A stretch of DNA of 64,000 nt from Paenibacillus thermotolerans (GTDB lineage Bacteria > Bacillota > Bacilli > Paenibacillales > YIM-B00363): assembly GCF_028745515.1 (NCBI RefSeq), contig NZ_JAQZSG010000011.1, positions 91,847-155,846 on the forward strand, in the 5' to 3' direction. The notes beneath the pieces were generated by a model. The model ran no database searches, had not been told where the DNA came from, and saw only the letters and a list, made by a program, of their open reading frames with translations. Positions 22,799-31,934 of the stretch are shown here, piece after piece. The position numbers and the translations under genes are program-made. Positions within the stretch are counted from its first letter, which is position 1, and each line of letters opens with the position of its first letter.

Positions 22799-24694
22799 AT
22801 GGATATTTTGAAGCGAATATCGGATTACCGCGGCGAAGAGGAACGTCTAGCCTGGTCCGGAACGTTTGCCGATTATCTTCAACTGGTTCGCAAACAGCCC
22901 CACTTGGCTATGACGGCGCATGCTCGAGTGTATGAAATGATAAAGCATGCCGGAATCGAGGAGTCGAACGGCCAAAAAAGATATATGTTCTTCGAGAAGG
23001 AAATATTCGGCCTGGAGCGTGCGCTGGAGAAGCTGGTGGAGGAATATTTTCATTCCGCCGCGCGGCGGCTTGACGTCCGAAAGCGCATACTTCTTCTCAT
23101 GGGACCCGTATCCGGCGGCAAATCGACGATTGTGACGCTGCTGAAGCGGGGATTGGAGAAGTTTTCGCGGACGGATATGGGGGCGGTGTACGCCATTAAA
23201 GGCTGCCCGATGCACGAGGACCCGTTCCACCTTATTCCGCTCGAGCTGCGCCCCGAAGTGGAGAAGGAGCTGGGCATCAAGATCGAAGGCAACCTGTGTC
23301 CGTCGTGCCAGCTTCGGCTGAAGACCGAATATGACGGCCGCGTCGAGCATGTGCCTGTGGAGCGCGTGCTCATTTCCGAGGATCAGCGCATCGGGATCGG
23401 GACGTTCTCTCCCTCCGATCCGAAATCTCAGGACATTGCGGATTTAACGGGGAGCATCGATTTCTCGACCATTACGGAATACGGCTCCGAATCGGATCCT
23501 AGAGCGTACCGGTTTGACGGCGAGCTGAACAAGGCGAACCGCGGCGTAATGGAATTTCAAGAGATGCTCAAGTGCGACGAGAAGTTTCTGTGGAACCTTC
23601 TCTCGCTTACGCAGGAAGGCAACTTTAAAGCAGGCCGGTTCGCGCTCATCTCCGCGGATGAACTCATCGTGGCGCACACGAACGAATCGGAGTATAAATC
23701 GTTCATTGCCAACAAGAAGAACGAGGCGCTTCAATCGCGGATGATCGTGATGCCGATTCCGTACAACCTGCGGGTGACCGACGAGGAGAAAATATACGCG
23801 AAACTTATCGGCCAGTCGGATATGAGGCACGTGCACATCGCCCCTCACGCGCTGCGTTCCGCGGCTATATTCTCGATATTGACGCGGCTTAAGGAATCGA
23901 AGAAGCAAGGCATGGATTTAGTAAAAAAGATGCGCATGTACGACGGGGAATCGATCGAAGGCTTCAAGCCGGCAGACGTGAAGGAAATGCAGAACGAATT
24001 TCTGGACGAAGGCATGAGCGGCGTCGATCCGCGTTATGTCATCAACCGGATATCCTCGGCGCTGATTCGTCAGGATTTGCCGTGCATCAACGCGCTCGAC
24101 GTGCTTCGCGCCATCAAAGACGGGCTCGATCAGCACGCCTCCATTACGAAGGAGGAGCGGGAGAAGTATTTGAACTTCATTTCGCTCGCCCGCAAGGAAT
24201 ACGACGAAACGGCGAAGAAGGAAATCCAGAAGGCGTTCGTCTATTCGTTCGAGGAGTCCGCGAAGACGTTGTTTGAAAACTATTTGGATAACGTGGAGGC
24301 TTATTGCAATTGGAATAAAATCAAGGATCCGCTCACAGGCGAGGAAATGGACCCGGACGAAAGGCTGATGCGCTCGATCGAGGAGCAAATCGGCATATCC
24401 GACAATGCAAAGAAGGCGTTCCGCGAAGAGATTCTGATCCGCATGTCGTCCTACGCCCGTAAAGGGAAGACGTTCGAATACGCGACGCACGATCGTCTGC
24501 GCGAGGCGATCGAGAAAAAGCTGTTTGCCGATTTGAAGGATGTCGTCAAAATCACCACCTCCACAAAGACGCCGGACGAAGCGCAGCTGAAAAAAATTAA
24601 CGAAGTAAGCCGCAGGCTGATCGACGAGCACGGATATTGCCCGGTTTGCGCCAACGAGCTGCTTCGCTACGTGGGCAGCCTGCTGAACCGATAG
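22799..24694 (+). CDS. prkA: Serine protein kinase / AAA+ protein PrkA
   Basis: 631 residues from ATG 22799 (TTGGAGGGGG upstream), exactly the usual length. Walker A GPVSGGKST at 102-110 and the family segments KGCPMHEDPFHLIP, CPSCQLRLKTEYDGRVEHVPVERV, GTFSPSDPKSQDI and LLSLTQEGNFKAGRFALISADELIVAHTNESE are all present. PrkA acts in sporulation and nutrient stress; recent work describes Lon-like protease activity. In Bacillus it sits with yhbH and spoVR. Here yhbH is absent and an unknown gene follows. Confidence 0.96.
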   Translation: MDILKRISDYRGEEERLAWSGTFADYLQLVRKQPHLAMTAHARVYEMIKHAGIEESNGQKRYMFFEKEIFGLERALEKLVEEYFHSAARRLDVRKRILLLMGPVSGGKSTIVTLLKRGLEKFSRTDMGAVYAIKGCPMHEDPFHLIPLELRPEVEKELGIKIEGNLCPSCQLRLKTEYDGRVEHVPVERVLISEDQRIGIGTFSPSDPKSQDIADLTGSIDFSTITEYGSESDPRAYRFDGELNKANRGVMEFQEMLKCDEKFLWNLLSLTQEGNFKAGRFALISADELIVAHTNESEYKSFIANKKNEALQSRMIVMPIPYNLRVTDEEKIYAKLIGQSDMRHVHIAPHALRSAAIFSILTRLKESKKQGMDLVKKMRMYDGESIEGFKPADVKEMQNEFLDEGMSGVDPRYVINRISSALIRQDLPCINALDVLRAIKDGLDQHASITKEEREKYLNFISLARKEYDETAKKEIQKAFVYSFEESAKTLFENYLDNVEAYCNWNKIKDPLTGEEMDPDERLMRSIEEQIGISDNAKKAFREEILIRMSSYARKGKTFEYATHDRLREAIEKKLFADLKDVVKITTSTKTPDEAQLKKINEVSRRLIDEHGYCPVCANELLRYVGSLLNR

Positions 24695-24774
24695 CCGCTC
24701 TTAAAGCCGGATAGCATTTCTTCCACAGGGGACAATAGCAATTATTCAACCCTGGTTAGTGGAGGAGATACGCT

Positions 24775-25281
24775 TTGGCTGAGAAGCTTCAAGAGCGGGA
24801 GAAGGAGCAGCGCGCAGTTCATGAAGAGCTGCAGTCTCCGTCATTTATCGATAACCGCGTCGATGTGAAAGCGGCGACCGTCGTCACCTTGGAATTCATG
24901 TTCAGGGCGTTAAGCGAAAACCGGGAACCGAAGGAAGGCGACAAGAAGCGGCCGAAATTCAATCTGCTGACGAACTTCGGACTGGTGGAGGGCGCCGTCG
25001 TCAGAGGGCCGGCAGCCGAAGTCGAGGCGGAAGGCGATCAAGCGGCGGAACGCCACGTTTACGTAACGGAAATGTTCCAGCAGTCCATGGATATCCGCAA
25101 CGAACAGCTGAAGGCGGCGGTTGACGAGATGGAGGGCCAGCCTGTAGTGGTCAACAATACGGGAGCGATTTTGGTGGAGGATGTGACGATTACTCCCTAC
25201 GCCAATCCGACGCATAAAATTCATATGGATCATGTGTATTTATTTACCGATCAAATTATAGGCGTCACCGCCAGCTTGTAA
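24775..25281 (+). CDS. Conserved-looking hypothetical protein downstream of prkA
   Basis: 168 residues from TTG 24775 behind GGAGGAG. Charged N terminus (EKLQEREKEQRAVHEELQ), then a folded, beta-rich region including VKAATVVTLEFMFRALSENREPKEGDKKRP, NLLTNFGLVEGAVV and a C terminus VVVNNTGAILVEDVTITPYANPTHKIHMDHVYLFTDQIIGVT. No family recognised. It lies 80 nt after prkA with no terminator visible between them, where yhbH is usual. Confidence 0.7.
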   Translation: MAEKLQEREKEQRAVHEELQSPSFIDNRVDVKAATVVTLEFMFRALSENREPKEGDKKRPKFNLLTNFGLVEGAVVRGPAAEVEAEGDQAAERHVYVTEMFQQSMDIRNEQLKAAVDEMEGQPVVVNNTGAILVEDVTITPYANPTHKIHMDHVYLFTDQIIGVTASL

Positions 25282-25323
25282 CCGGAAGTTTTTCTTGCGA
25301 TTTAAGAATGGTTGTTCTTTTGA

Positions 25324-25356
25324 AAAACCCGGCTTCGATGGAAGCCGGGGTTTTAC
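25324..25356. terminator. Bidirectional terminator
   Basis: AAAACCCGGCTTC / GAAGCCGGGGTTTT arms with GATG loop, between converging genes. Confidence 0.88.
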
Positions 25357-25712
25357 CGTTTCGATTGCTTCTTGTACCGTTCTTTCCTTGACAGCGGCCC
25401 CGGTTCGTCGTCCTTCTGCTCTTCGTTCCTTCGGCCCATGAACGGCAGCGGCATCGGCTCGATCGAAACGGCGGCTTCCGAGGCGGTTCCGGCATCCATG
25501 ACGGAATACAGCTGCGATCGCAGCGTTTGAATTTCCAATTGAAGGTCGTCGATCATGCGCAGCAGCCGCAGCTGATTGCGAACGACGGCATGCAGCAGCT
25601 TGTCCTTATCGCCGCTCTCCAATCGGGGGTCCTCGTCCCCCTTCATCGTCTCGTCTGTGTAATCGTGTAAGAGCGCTTCCAACTCCTCTTTGGATAAAAC
25701 ATTTTCCACCAT
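25353..25712 (-). CDS. Coiled-coil hypothetical protein
   Basis: 119 residues from the ATG at 25712, 7 nt after GGGAGGGAC. N-terminal VENVLSKEELEALLHDY resembles the short N-terminal CheY-binding motif of FliM (LSQEEIDALL). A coiled coil follows at about 47-75 (LLHAVVRNQLRLLRMIDDLQLEIQTLRSQL). The tail is acidic, then basic (LSRKERYKKQSKR). No known family; the FliM likeness may be chance. Confidence 0.6.
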   Translation of the reverse strand: MVENVLSKEELEALLHDYTDETMKGDEDPRLESGDKDKLLHAVVRNQLRLLRMIDDLQLEIQTLRSQLYSVMDAGTASEAAVSIEPMPLPFMGRRNEEQKDDEPGPLSRKERYKKQSKR

Positions 25713-25775
25713 TGGAAGGTCCCTCCCGGAAACTTCGACTCTGCTAAAAATTGTTATTTCCAATGTAGCATATTT

Positions 25776-26546
25776 CTAGAAGAGGTTGAAGGGGAAAAAT
25801 TGAAGCGATCCGGAAGCCGGCACGCCGCGGTCCGCCCATTCTTCCAACGTCAGCTTGTTTTCGTATATCGTCCGGGCTGTTTCGACGCCTACGTAGCGAA
25901 TATGCCAAGGCTCATATGCATAGCCGGTTATGCCTTCCTTGCCTTCGGGGTACCGGAGGATAAAGCCGAAGCGGTGCGCGTTGTCCGCAAGCCATAAGCC
26001 CTCCTTCGTTCGGCCGAACGGCGCCGACAGCGTCAATCCGACGCTTTTCGCCGAGACGTCCAGCGCCAGCCCCGTCTGGTGCTCGCTCATCCCGGGAGAT
26101 GCGTTGTAGCGGGAAGCTGCGGCGACACCTTTCATCCGTACATTATAGCGCCACAGCGCGCTCTGGGTTTTATAGGAACGGTACCCGGATACGCCGTACA
26201 GCATAACGCCTTCCTTCGCGGCGGTACGGAACAGCTCCTCCGCGGCGTCCGCCGCCGGCTTGCGCAAATACCGCTTTTCGGCTTCCCCTTCGAAGCTGAA
26301 CGGAATATCGGGCACGACCAAATCAATCGGCGCATAACTGGCGGAAAGCGGCTGCAGCTTGTTCACAATCAAAGAAATGCTTTCCGCTTCCATAGCCCCT
26401 GCTTCGACCGAAACGCTTTCTTCGAAAGCGGGAGCCGGCTCCCATACGGACGCTGCCTGCAGCGTTTGCTCCAGCAGAAAGGCCGTTGCGACGGCGATGA
26501 TCGGAGCGGCAATGACGGTTAGCGCTTTTTTGTGGAGCATACGCAC
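25776..26546 (-). CDS. D-alanyl-D-alanine carboxypeptidase, M15B (VanY-like)
   Basis: 256 residues. N-terminal signal or anchor segment (about 8-31). The zinc site is SEHQTGLALDVS (S-x-H-x6-D) and EPWHIRYVG (E-x-x-H); GVSGYRSYKTQ is also typical. It trims the terminal D-Ala of peptidoglycan stem peptides outside the membrane. The start codon lacks a strong ribosome site. It neighbours an L,D-transpeptidase on the same strand, which could act on the trimmed tetrapeptides. Confidence 0.9.
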   Translation of the reverse strand: MRMLHKKALTVIAAPIIAVATAFLLEQTLQAASVWEPAPAFEESVSVEAGAMEAESISLIVNKLQPLSASYAPIDLVVPDIPFSFEGEAEKRYLRKPAADAAEELFRTAAKEGVMLYGVSGYRSYKTQSALWRYNVRMKGVAAASRYNASPGMSEHQTGLALDVSAKSVGLTLSAPFGRTKEGLWLADNAHRFGFILRYPEGKEGITGYAYEPWHIRYVGVETARTIYENKLTLEEWADRGVPASGSLQFFPFNLF

Positions 26547-26635
26547 CTACCCCTTATATTCGAATCTCTGTTAATACATTGTATGCCGCTTGTCCTTCCG
26601 GTAGACGGGAAAAAGCGCCCCGCCCGACCATTCGA

Positions 26636-27544
26636 TCATGGCGCAGGCGCGGGCGCGGCGGGGGATGTCATAATAATCGTATGGCTCATCGCATCCCATT
26701 CGACATTATAGCCGGACATTTGGGCGACATCCCGGAGCGGAATCATGATCGTCCCGTTCAGATTGCGCGATTCCAGCGTCAGCTCCATTGGCTCGCCGTT
26801 CACCTCCACGCTTTTCGTTTCGGCCTGGTGAACGATCGTCCGATTTCCGATGGTTGCGGTAACCGTCTTTGCGCTTTGGTCCCAGAGAATCGTCCCTCCG
26901 ATAAGCTCGAAGCTGTTGCGCAGCGGCACGAACACTCTATCTTTATACAAGATCAGCTCCCTCTCCACCGGCTTCGTTTCCCCGTCGATCATCAAGGTGC
27001 CTTTGAAGGTTTTCAATAAGGGGTACTGGTGTTTAGCCGCGATTTCATCGAAGGATAGCTTTGAGTTCGTTATAACGACGTAGGTGAACATTTTTACTTG
27101 ATCGTAAAGCCAATGAATTTCATCGTTATTCATCCGAATACAGCCGGCGCTCACATATTTTCCGATCGAATCCGGATTGTTGTTGCCGTGGATCGCATAA
27201 GTCGTTCCATAGGTTTTCCCAACTTCAAGGCCGAGCCAGCGGTCGCCGAGCGGATTTTTCGGGTCGCCGCCCGGAATGTTGTCTTTGTAATACGGGCGGT
27301 TCTTGATTTTGCTTACGATTTTGAATTTCCCTTCGGGTGTGAGCTTAGTGGTGCGGCCGGTCGCCACGGAAAACTCCTTCTCCAGCACCCCGTTCCGATA
27401 ATACGCGAGCTTATTCGTCTTTTTATTTACGATAATTAAGTCCTCCGAAGACTCGCCGGCCTTCGCGGTTCCCGCTAAGCAGCAAGCCAGAAGCAAGGCG
27501 AACAAGACGGCCGTGACGGTACATCGATAAAGATTGCGGTTCAA
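26636..27544 (-). CDS. L,D-transpeptidase (YkuD) with copper amine oxidase-like N-terminal domain at its C terminus
   Basis: 302 residues from TTG 27544 behind AGGGGGTG. Signal peptide about 1-30 (VLFALLLACCLAGTAKA). YkuD domain about 33-165: FKIVSKIKNRPYYK, HGNNNPDSIGKYVSAGCIRMNN with catalytic His, Ser, Cys and Arg. The C-terminal 110 residues (VFVPLRNSFELIGGTILWDQSAKTVTATIG, MIPLRDVAQMSGYNVEWD) are a Cu-amine-oxidase-N-like beta domain often used as a wall anchor. It makes 3-3 crosslinks or attaches proteins to peptidoglycan. Confidence 0.9.
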   Translation of the reverse strand: MNRNLYRCTVTAVLFALLLACCLAGTAKAGESSEDLIIVNKKTNKLAYYRNGVLEKEFSVATGRTTKLTPEGKFKIVSKIKNRPYYKDNIPGGDPKNPLGDRWLGLEVGKTYGTTYAIHGNNNPDSIGKYVSAGCIRMNNDEIHWLYDQVKMFTYVVITNSKLSFDEIAAKHQYPLLKTFKGTLMIDGETKPVERELILYKDRVFVPLRNSFELIGGTILWDQSAKTVTATIGNRTIVHQAETKSVEVNGEPMELTLESRNLNGTIMIPLRDVAQMSGYNVEWDAMSHTIIMTSPAAPAPAP

Positions 27545-27781
27545 TGGATGAACACCCCCTGGAAGTGATTTCTTAACACTGTTAATCAATATTAGGGAAG
27601 GTGTGTGTCCTATGACCTAAATAAATCTTACTTTCGGTGCAACATTATCGGGGGTTGAGTCGTCGCTCGGCCATCAACTTGCAAGCTGAGCGCGGAGGTG
27701 CGAGCCGGAAGTAGGGTCTTTGGAACCTTTTTGCCGTTCTTTTCGTCTATTGATGTAACTGCGGAAGAAAGGCGTGATGGA

Positions 27782-28795
27782 ATGCTAGCCAAAAACAAGT
27801 GGGCAATTCTCAGCTGTGTGCTTTTGATCTTAATAGCGGGCACCGCTTTCCGAAACGCGATTGCGGCTTCGCTGTTCCGTATGTTTGTAGCGCCGAAAAT
27901 CAACGAACAACTTGCGGAAACGTATGTGCCGATCGAGCCTGACCCATCCTCCGAGGCGACAGTGTTGCAGCCCGAGCCGGAGCGGGGTAAGTCGCCTATT
28001 ACGTTCTTGCTGCTTGGGGTTGACCAGCGGGGGAAGGAACGCGGCCGATCGGATACGATGATGTTCGGCGTGTTTTTGCCGGAGAGCAAAGACCTGACTT
28101 TGGTTTCGATCCCGAGGGATTCATATATTTATTTGCCTGAAGAGGGCCGGTACGATAAAGCGACCCATGCATACGCGTACGGCGGCGCGAAGGGCGCTGT
28201 GAAAGCCGTCGAGCGGCTGCTGGACCAGCCGATAGACTACTATGTGTCCATCAATTTTAAAGGCGTGGTCGAAATGGTGGACAGTCTGGGCGGAATTGAG
28301 TTAAATATCGGGAAGGATCTTGTCAATGACGACCCGGACCATGAGAAGTTTGTCGTAAAGGCCGGCCAGGATAAGTATATGGGAGTCGATGCGCTAAATT
28401 ATCTCCGTTACCGGGAGGATGCCGGGGGCGATTTGAGCCGTGCGGCCAGAAACCAGGAGTTTATCGCTGCATTGCTCAAGAAAGCTAAGAGCTTTGAAAA
28501 TTTGACCAAGGTCAGCGAGCTGCTGGGCATTGTAGGCGACAATCTCCAAACGAATATGCCGCCTGGGGATATTACGGAACGGATTGCCGATTATATCGGG
28601 GATAACGAAAAGAGCTTAGCCATCCATTCCACTACGCTAAGCGGGCATGGCGCTTGGAAGGATAAGGTGTGGTATCTTGAACTGGATGAAGTGAAGGTAG
28701 CCGAAGCGAGGCTTCAGATTGACGAGCTTATTCGGCAAGCGGACCTTCCTTCCGTTCAGGCCGAAGCAGCTTCGTCTTTATCTCCGATTAATTAA
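27782..28795 (+). CDS. LytR-CpsA-Psr (LCP) family wall-polymer ligase
   Basis: 337 residues from ATG 27782. One transmembrane anchor (about 7-27), then the LCP domain: ITFLLLGVDQRGKERGRSDTMMFGVF, TLVSIPRDSYIYLP, KATHAYAYGGAKGAVKAVERLL, YRYREDAGGDLSRAARNQEFI with the conserved R and D residues that bind polyprenyl phosphate. LCP enzymes attach teichoic acids or other glycopolymers to peptidoglycan. Divergent from the L,D-transpeptidase gene. Confidence 0.92.
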   Translation: MLAKNKWAILSCVLLILIAGTAFRNAIAASLFRMFVAPKINEQLAETYVPIEPDPSSEATVLQPEPERGKSPITFLLLGVDQRGKERGRSDTMMFGVFLPESKDLTLVSIPRDSYIYLPEEGRYDKATHAYAYGGAKGAVKAVERLLDQPIDYYVSINFKGVVEMVDSLGGIELNIGKDLVNDDPDHEKFVVKAGQDKYMGVDALNYLRYREDAGGDLSRAARNQEFIAALLKKAKSFENLTKVSELLGIVGDNLQTNMPPGDITERIADYIGDNEKSLAIHSTTLSGHGAWKDKVWYLELDEVKVAEARLQIDELIRQADLPSVQAEAASSLSPIN

Positions 28796-28893
28796 GTTTA
28801 TATCTACCATAAAAACCTTGAAGTTTTGCTCATTGCCTCCCCATGGTACGATCCCAATATATACCTTTTAAAAGCGTACAGGGGGAAACGGCC

Positions 28894-29913
28894 GTGAAGG
28901 ATCATTTGTCGGGACAGTTCAAGTCATTCGCGTTCAAGGAATGCAAAGGTTCAAGCCGATTATATGAGATTCTTTCGCAATTTACCGCCGATGACGAGCA
29001 ACTGCTCGGCATTGCTTCGCATGCGGGCGAGGGACAGCCTGTGCCCAATTTGTTTTTCGGGGCGGTGCAATACTTGCTGCTAAATGGGGCTCGACACCCA
29101 TTGACGGACTATTACGGCAGCGTGGCGGATACGCCTAAAGAGAGTTTGCAGGCATTTCCGGTCTTCAAGGACTTTTGTTTACAGCATAGGGACGAATTGA
29201 TCTTTATCCTCCAGCATAAAAGAGTCCAGACGAATGAAGTCGGAAGATGCGCCTACCTATACCCTTGCTTTTGCCGAATTTTCCGTATCGCGGGGAGGCC
29301 GTTGTCCTTAATCGAAATCGGAACAAGCGCAGGACTGCAGCTTCTATGGGACCAGTATGCGTACTCTTACGACTCCGGCGAAGTATACGGCAATCCGCGC
29401 TCGGAGCTAAGGCTGAATACGGAGCTTCGGGGAGAAAGACGGCCTTTCTTGTTGCAGGAAAGCCCCCCAATTGCTTCAAGAGTCGGCGTCGATCTGCACG
29501 TTAACGATGTTAACCGTCCGGACGATGCGCTTTGGCTGCAGGCTTTAATATGGCCGGAGCATGCGGATCGGAGGTTACGGTTCCGGAAGGCGGCCGAGAT
29601 CGTTAAGTCGAAGCCGCCGATGTTGATTGAGGGGGACGGGGTAACGCTGCTAACCAGGTTGGTGAATAAAACGCCAAAACATTCCGTTATTTGCATATTT
29701 CATACGCACGTTGCCAACCAAATGCCGGCAGCCGTCAGAGATGAACTGCTGGAGCGCGTACGTGCGGTAGGCCAATCCAGAGATGTATTTCATTTATACA
29801 ACAATATTGGTGACTCCGATCTTCACTTGGATTATTATTTAGACGGAGAAGAGCATTCAGAAACGTTGGCCGCGGCCGAGGGACACGGGCGCTGGTTTGA
29901 ATGGAAGCAGTAA
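28894..29913 (+). CDS. DUF2332 family protein
   Basis: 339 residues from GTG 28894, 9 nt after GGGGG; an ATG at 28843 would add 17 residues without a ribosome site. Landmarks are HAGEGQPVPNLFFGAVQYLLL, NEVGRCAYLYPCFCRIF, SLIEIGTSAGLQLLWDQYAY (a Rossmann-like loop), LWLQALIWPEHADR and VICIFHTHVANQMP. The IGTSAG segment suggests a methyltransferase-like fold. Function unknown. Confidence 0.85.
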   Translation: MKDHLSGQFKSFAFKECKGSSRLYEILSQFTADDEQLLGIASHAGEGQPVPNLFFGAVQYLLLNGARHPLTDYYGSVADTPKESLQAFPVFKDFCLQHRDELIFILQHKRVQTNEVGRCAYLYPCFCRIFRIAGRPLSLIEIGTSAGLQLLWDQYAYSYDSGEVYGNPRSELRLNTELRGERRPFLLQESPPIASRVGVDLHVNDVNRPDDALWLQALIWPEHADRRLRFRKAAEIVKSKPPMLIEGDGVTLLTRLVNKTPKHSVICIFHTHVANQMPAAVRDELLERVRAVGQSRDVFHLYNNIGDSDLHLDYYLDGEEHSETLAAAEGHGRWFEWKQ

Positions 29914-30046
29914 TGGCCACAGGCAAAAAAATACGCGCGATAATTTTTAGAGTGACAATACCAGGAAATCAAGTTACAGTAATTGCGAGGAATAACAGGT
30001 GTTTACTCGGCGGTGACCATGTCGGTGCGGCGGTAGAGGGGATCCG

Positions 30047-31282
30047 ATGTTAGGAATCGACAATTTGCTGTTGAATTTTTTGTTCATATTAGTCAGCGTT
30101 CTCACCTATTTCTCCCTTGGCCTGTATCGGTCCAAATGGAATAAGCTGCTGATCGGCATTTTCGGCAGTCTCTCGGTAATGTTTTGCATGAGCTTTCCGT
30201 TTACCGTGTTCCCCGGCTATATTTATGATTTGAGAATTATTCCGTTCGTTGTCACGATTGCGTACGGCGGGTTCGAATCGGGAAGCATGGTCGCGCTGGT
30301 GCTGATCTTGTACCGGTATCACCTTGGGGGCATAGGCTTTGAGGCCACTTTGCTGTCATACCTTCCTTTATATTTGATTATGGTGCTATTTTCAAAGTTT
30401 TTAAGACATTCGTCGAAGTCAGGGCAGATCGCCGCAGGCACGTTAGCCTCTCTCTCCTCCGCCGTTTTTGTCGCGGCCAGCAGTATGATGAAATCGTACG
30501 AAGCGCTTAGCGAGCAATTCGGTTTTTTTATATACTATTGCCTGCTTGTCGGCGTTTGCGCATGGATCACCATGTTTATCATTGTTACGATGCTTGATAA
30601 TATCAGGATGCGCGAGGAGATACACCGTGCGGAGAAGCTGTATGTATTGGGGGAGCTGGCTGCAACGATCGCACACGAAATCCGCAACCCGATGACGGTG
30701 GCCAAAGGCTTCCTGCAATTGCTGAAGCATCGTATGAACAACGATACCGACACTAAATATTCCACTTTTGCTTTGGAAGAAATCGACCGGGCCGAATCGA
30801 TCATATCCGAATATTTGCTGTTTGCGAAGCCGCAGGCCGAAAAAATCGAAACGGTTCATGTAAAGGACCTGATTGCCAATGTGGTCAATATCATTGAGCC
30901 TTATGTCACCTCGCACAACCACATCGCTCGCTGGCAGGCGGAAGAATCTTTGTATGTGAAAGCCGATTCCAAAAAACTGACGCAAGTGATGGTCAATATT
31001 ATTAAAAACGGCGTAGAAGCGATGGAGCATAGCGGCGAGATCACGATCCGCGCGTTTCGCAAGGGCGATAAGGTCGCAATCAAAATCGCGGATACCGGAG
31101 TCGGCATGACGAAGGATCAAATTGCAAAACTCGGAAGCCCGTTCTATTCCACGAAATCGAAGGGCACCGGTCTCGGGCTTATGGTAAGCTACCGGATTAT
31201 CGAATCGATTGACGGTGAAATCATTGTTGAAAGCGAGAAGGGCAAAGGAACTACGTTCTGTATTATCGTGCCTCAATCATAA
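30047..31282 (+). CDS. KinB-like sensor histidine kinase
   Basis: 411 residues. Six hydrophobic segments within 1-183 form a 5TM-5TMR/LYT-like membrane sensor. HisKA box is ELAATIAHEIRNPMTVAKGFLQLL with phospho-acceptor His210; N box MVNIIKNGVEAM; G boxes DTGVGMT and GTGLGL. Architecture and the HEIRNPMTV-K-G-F-LQL sequence resemble sporulation kinases (KinB class) that feed Spo0F. No response regulator is adjacent, as is usual for such orphan kinases. Confidence 0.9.
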   Translation: MLGIDNLLLNFLFILVSVLTYFSLGLYRSKWNKLLIGIFGSLSVMFCMSFPFTVFPGYIYDLRIIPFVVTIAYGGFESGSMVALVLILYRYHLGGIGFEATLLSYLPLYLIMVLFSKFLRHSSKSGQIAAGTLASLSSAVFVAASSMMKSYEALSEQFGFFIYYCLLVGVCAWITMFIIVTMLDNIRMREEIHRAEKLYVLGELAATIAHEIRNPMTVAKGFLQLLKHRMNNDTDTKYSTFALEEIDRAESIISEYLLFAKPQAEKIETVHVKDLIANVVNIIEPYVTSHNHIARWQAEESLYVKADSKKLTQVMVNIIKNGVEAMEHSGEITIRAFRKGDKVAIKIADTGVGMTKDQIAKLGSPFYSTKSKGTGLGLMVSYRIIESIDGEIIVESEKGKGTTFCIIVPQS

Positions 31283-31409
31283 AGGCTTGCAATATTCGGC
31301 TGCGATTCCAATTGGGATTGCGGCCTTTTTTAGATTTTTTTGCGATGCGTCACAAAGCAACTACGACGATTGTCTTATATGGTATGCAATGGAAAGGGGG
31401 AAGAAGTTG

Positions 31410-31934
31410 ATGCGGGAGCGGCTTCATTTTTTAGTAACCCGATATCACAGCTCTGTTTTCAAATATTGTTACCACATGCTTAGGCATAAAGAAGAAGCGG
31501 AAGATGCCGTGCAGGAAGTGTTTCTTAAAGCGCTGAAAGCCGACCCGAAGGACAAACGCATTCGTTCCGATTATGCATGGCTATTAACGATCGCGCATAA
31601 CCACTGCCTGAATGTCATCAGAAGAAAAAGGCTTTACAAATTTATTCCCTTCCGGGTCGAGCAGCCGAGCCAAGCCGATGGTTATGAAGCCGTCGAACAG
31701 CATTCATCGATTCACGAAATTTTATCCCACATACCACCGTTAGACCGGTCCATCTTGCTGCTTCGAATTATTGAGGATAAAAGCTACGAGGAAATCGGCG
31801 GCATCGTTCAGGCAGCTCCTGCTACGGTAAGAAAACGGTTCGAAAGAGCAAAGACGAAGATTCGTAAGAAGTACATAGCCGAAGGAGGGGTTTCGGATGA
31901 AAGCGAGGCCGTATCGTTCATTCGAGGAGTTTGA
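31410..31934 (+). CDS. ECF-type RNA polymerase sigma factor
   Basis: 174 residues from ATG 31410 (TTG 31407 is possible), with AAGGGGG upstream. Region 2: YHSSVFKYCYHMLRHKEEAEDAVQEVFLKALK. Region 4: HIPPLDRSILLLRIIEDKSYEEIGGIVQAAPATVRKRFERAKTKIRK. Its end overlaps the next gene by 38 nt, the normal layout for a sigma factor and its membrane anti-sigma factor. Confidence 0.9.
   Translation: MRERLHFLVTRYHSSVFKYCYHMLRHKEEAEDAVQEVFLKALKADPKDKRIRSDYAWLLTIAHNHCLNVIRRKRLYKFIPFRVEQPSQADGYEAVEQHSSIHEILSHIPPLDRSILLLRIIEDKSYEEIGGIVQAAPATVRKRFERAKTKIRKKYIAEGGVSDESEAVSFIRGV

Noticed and set aside
27590..27700. Possible riboswitch between the L,D-transpeptidase and LCP genes
   Set aside because: The GGAAGTAGGGTCTTTGGAACC stretch and nearby short stems do not match any riboswitch class I know.
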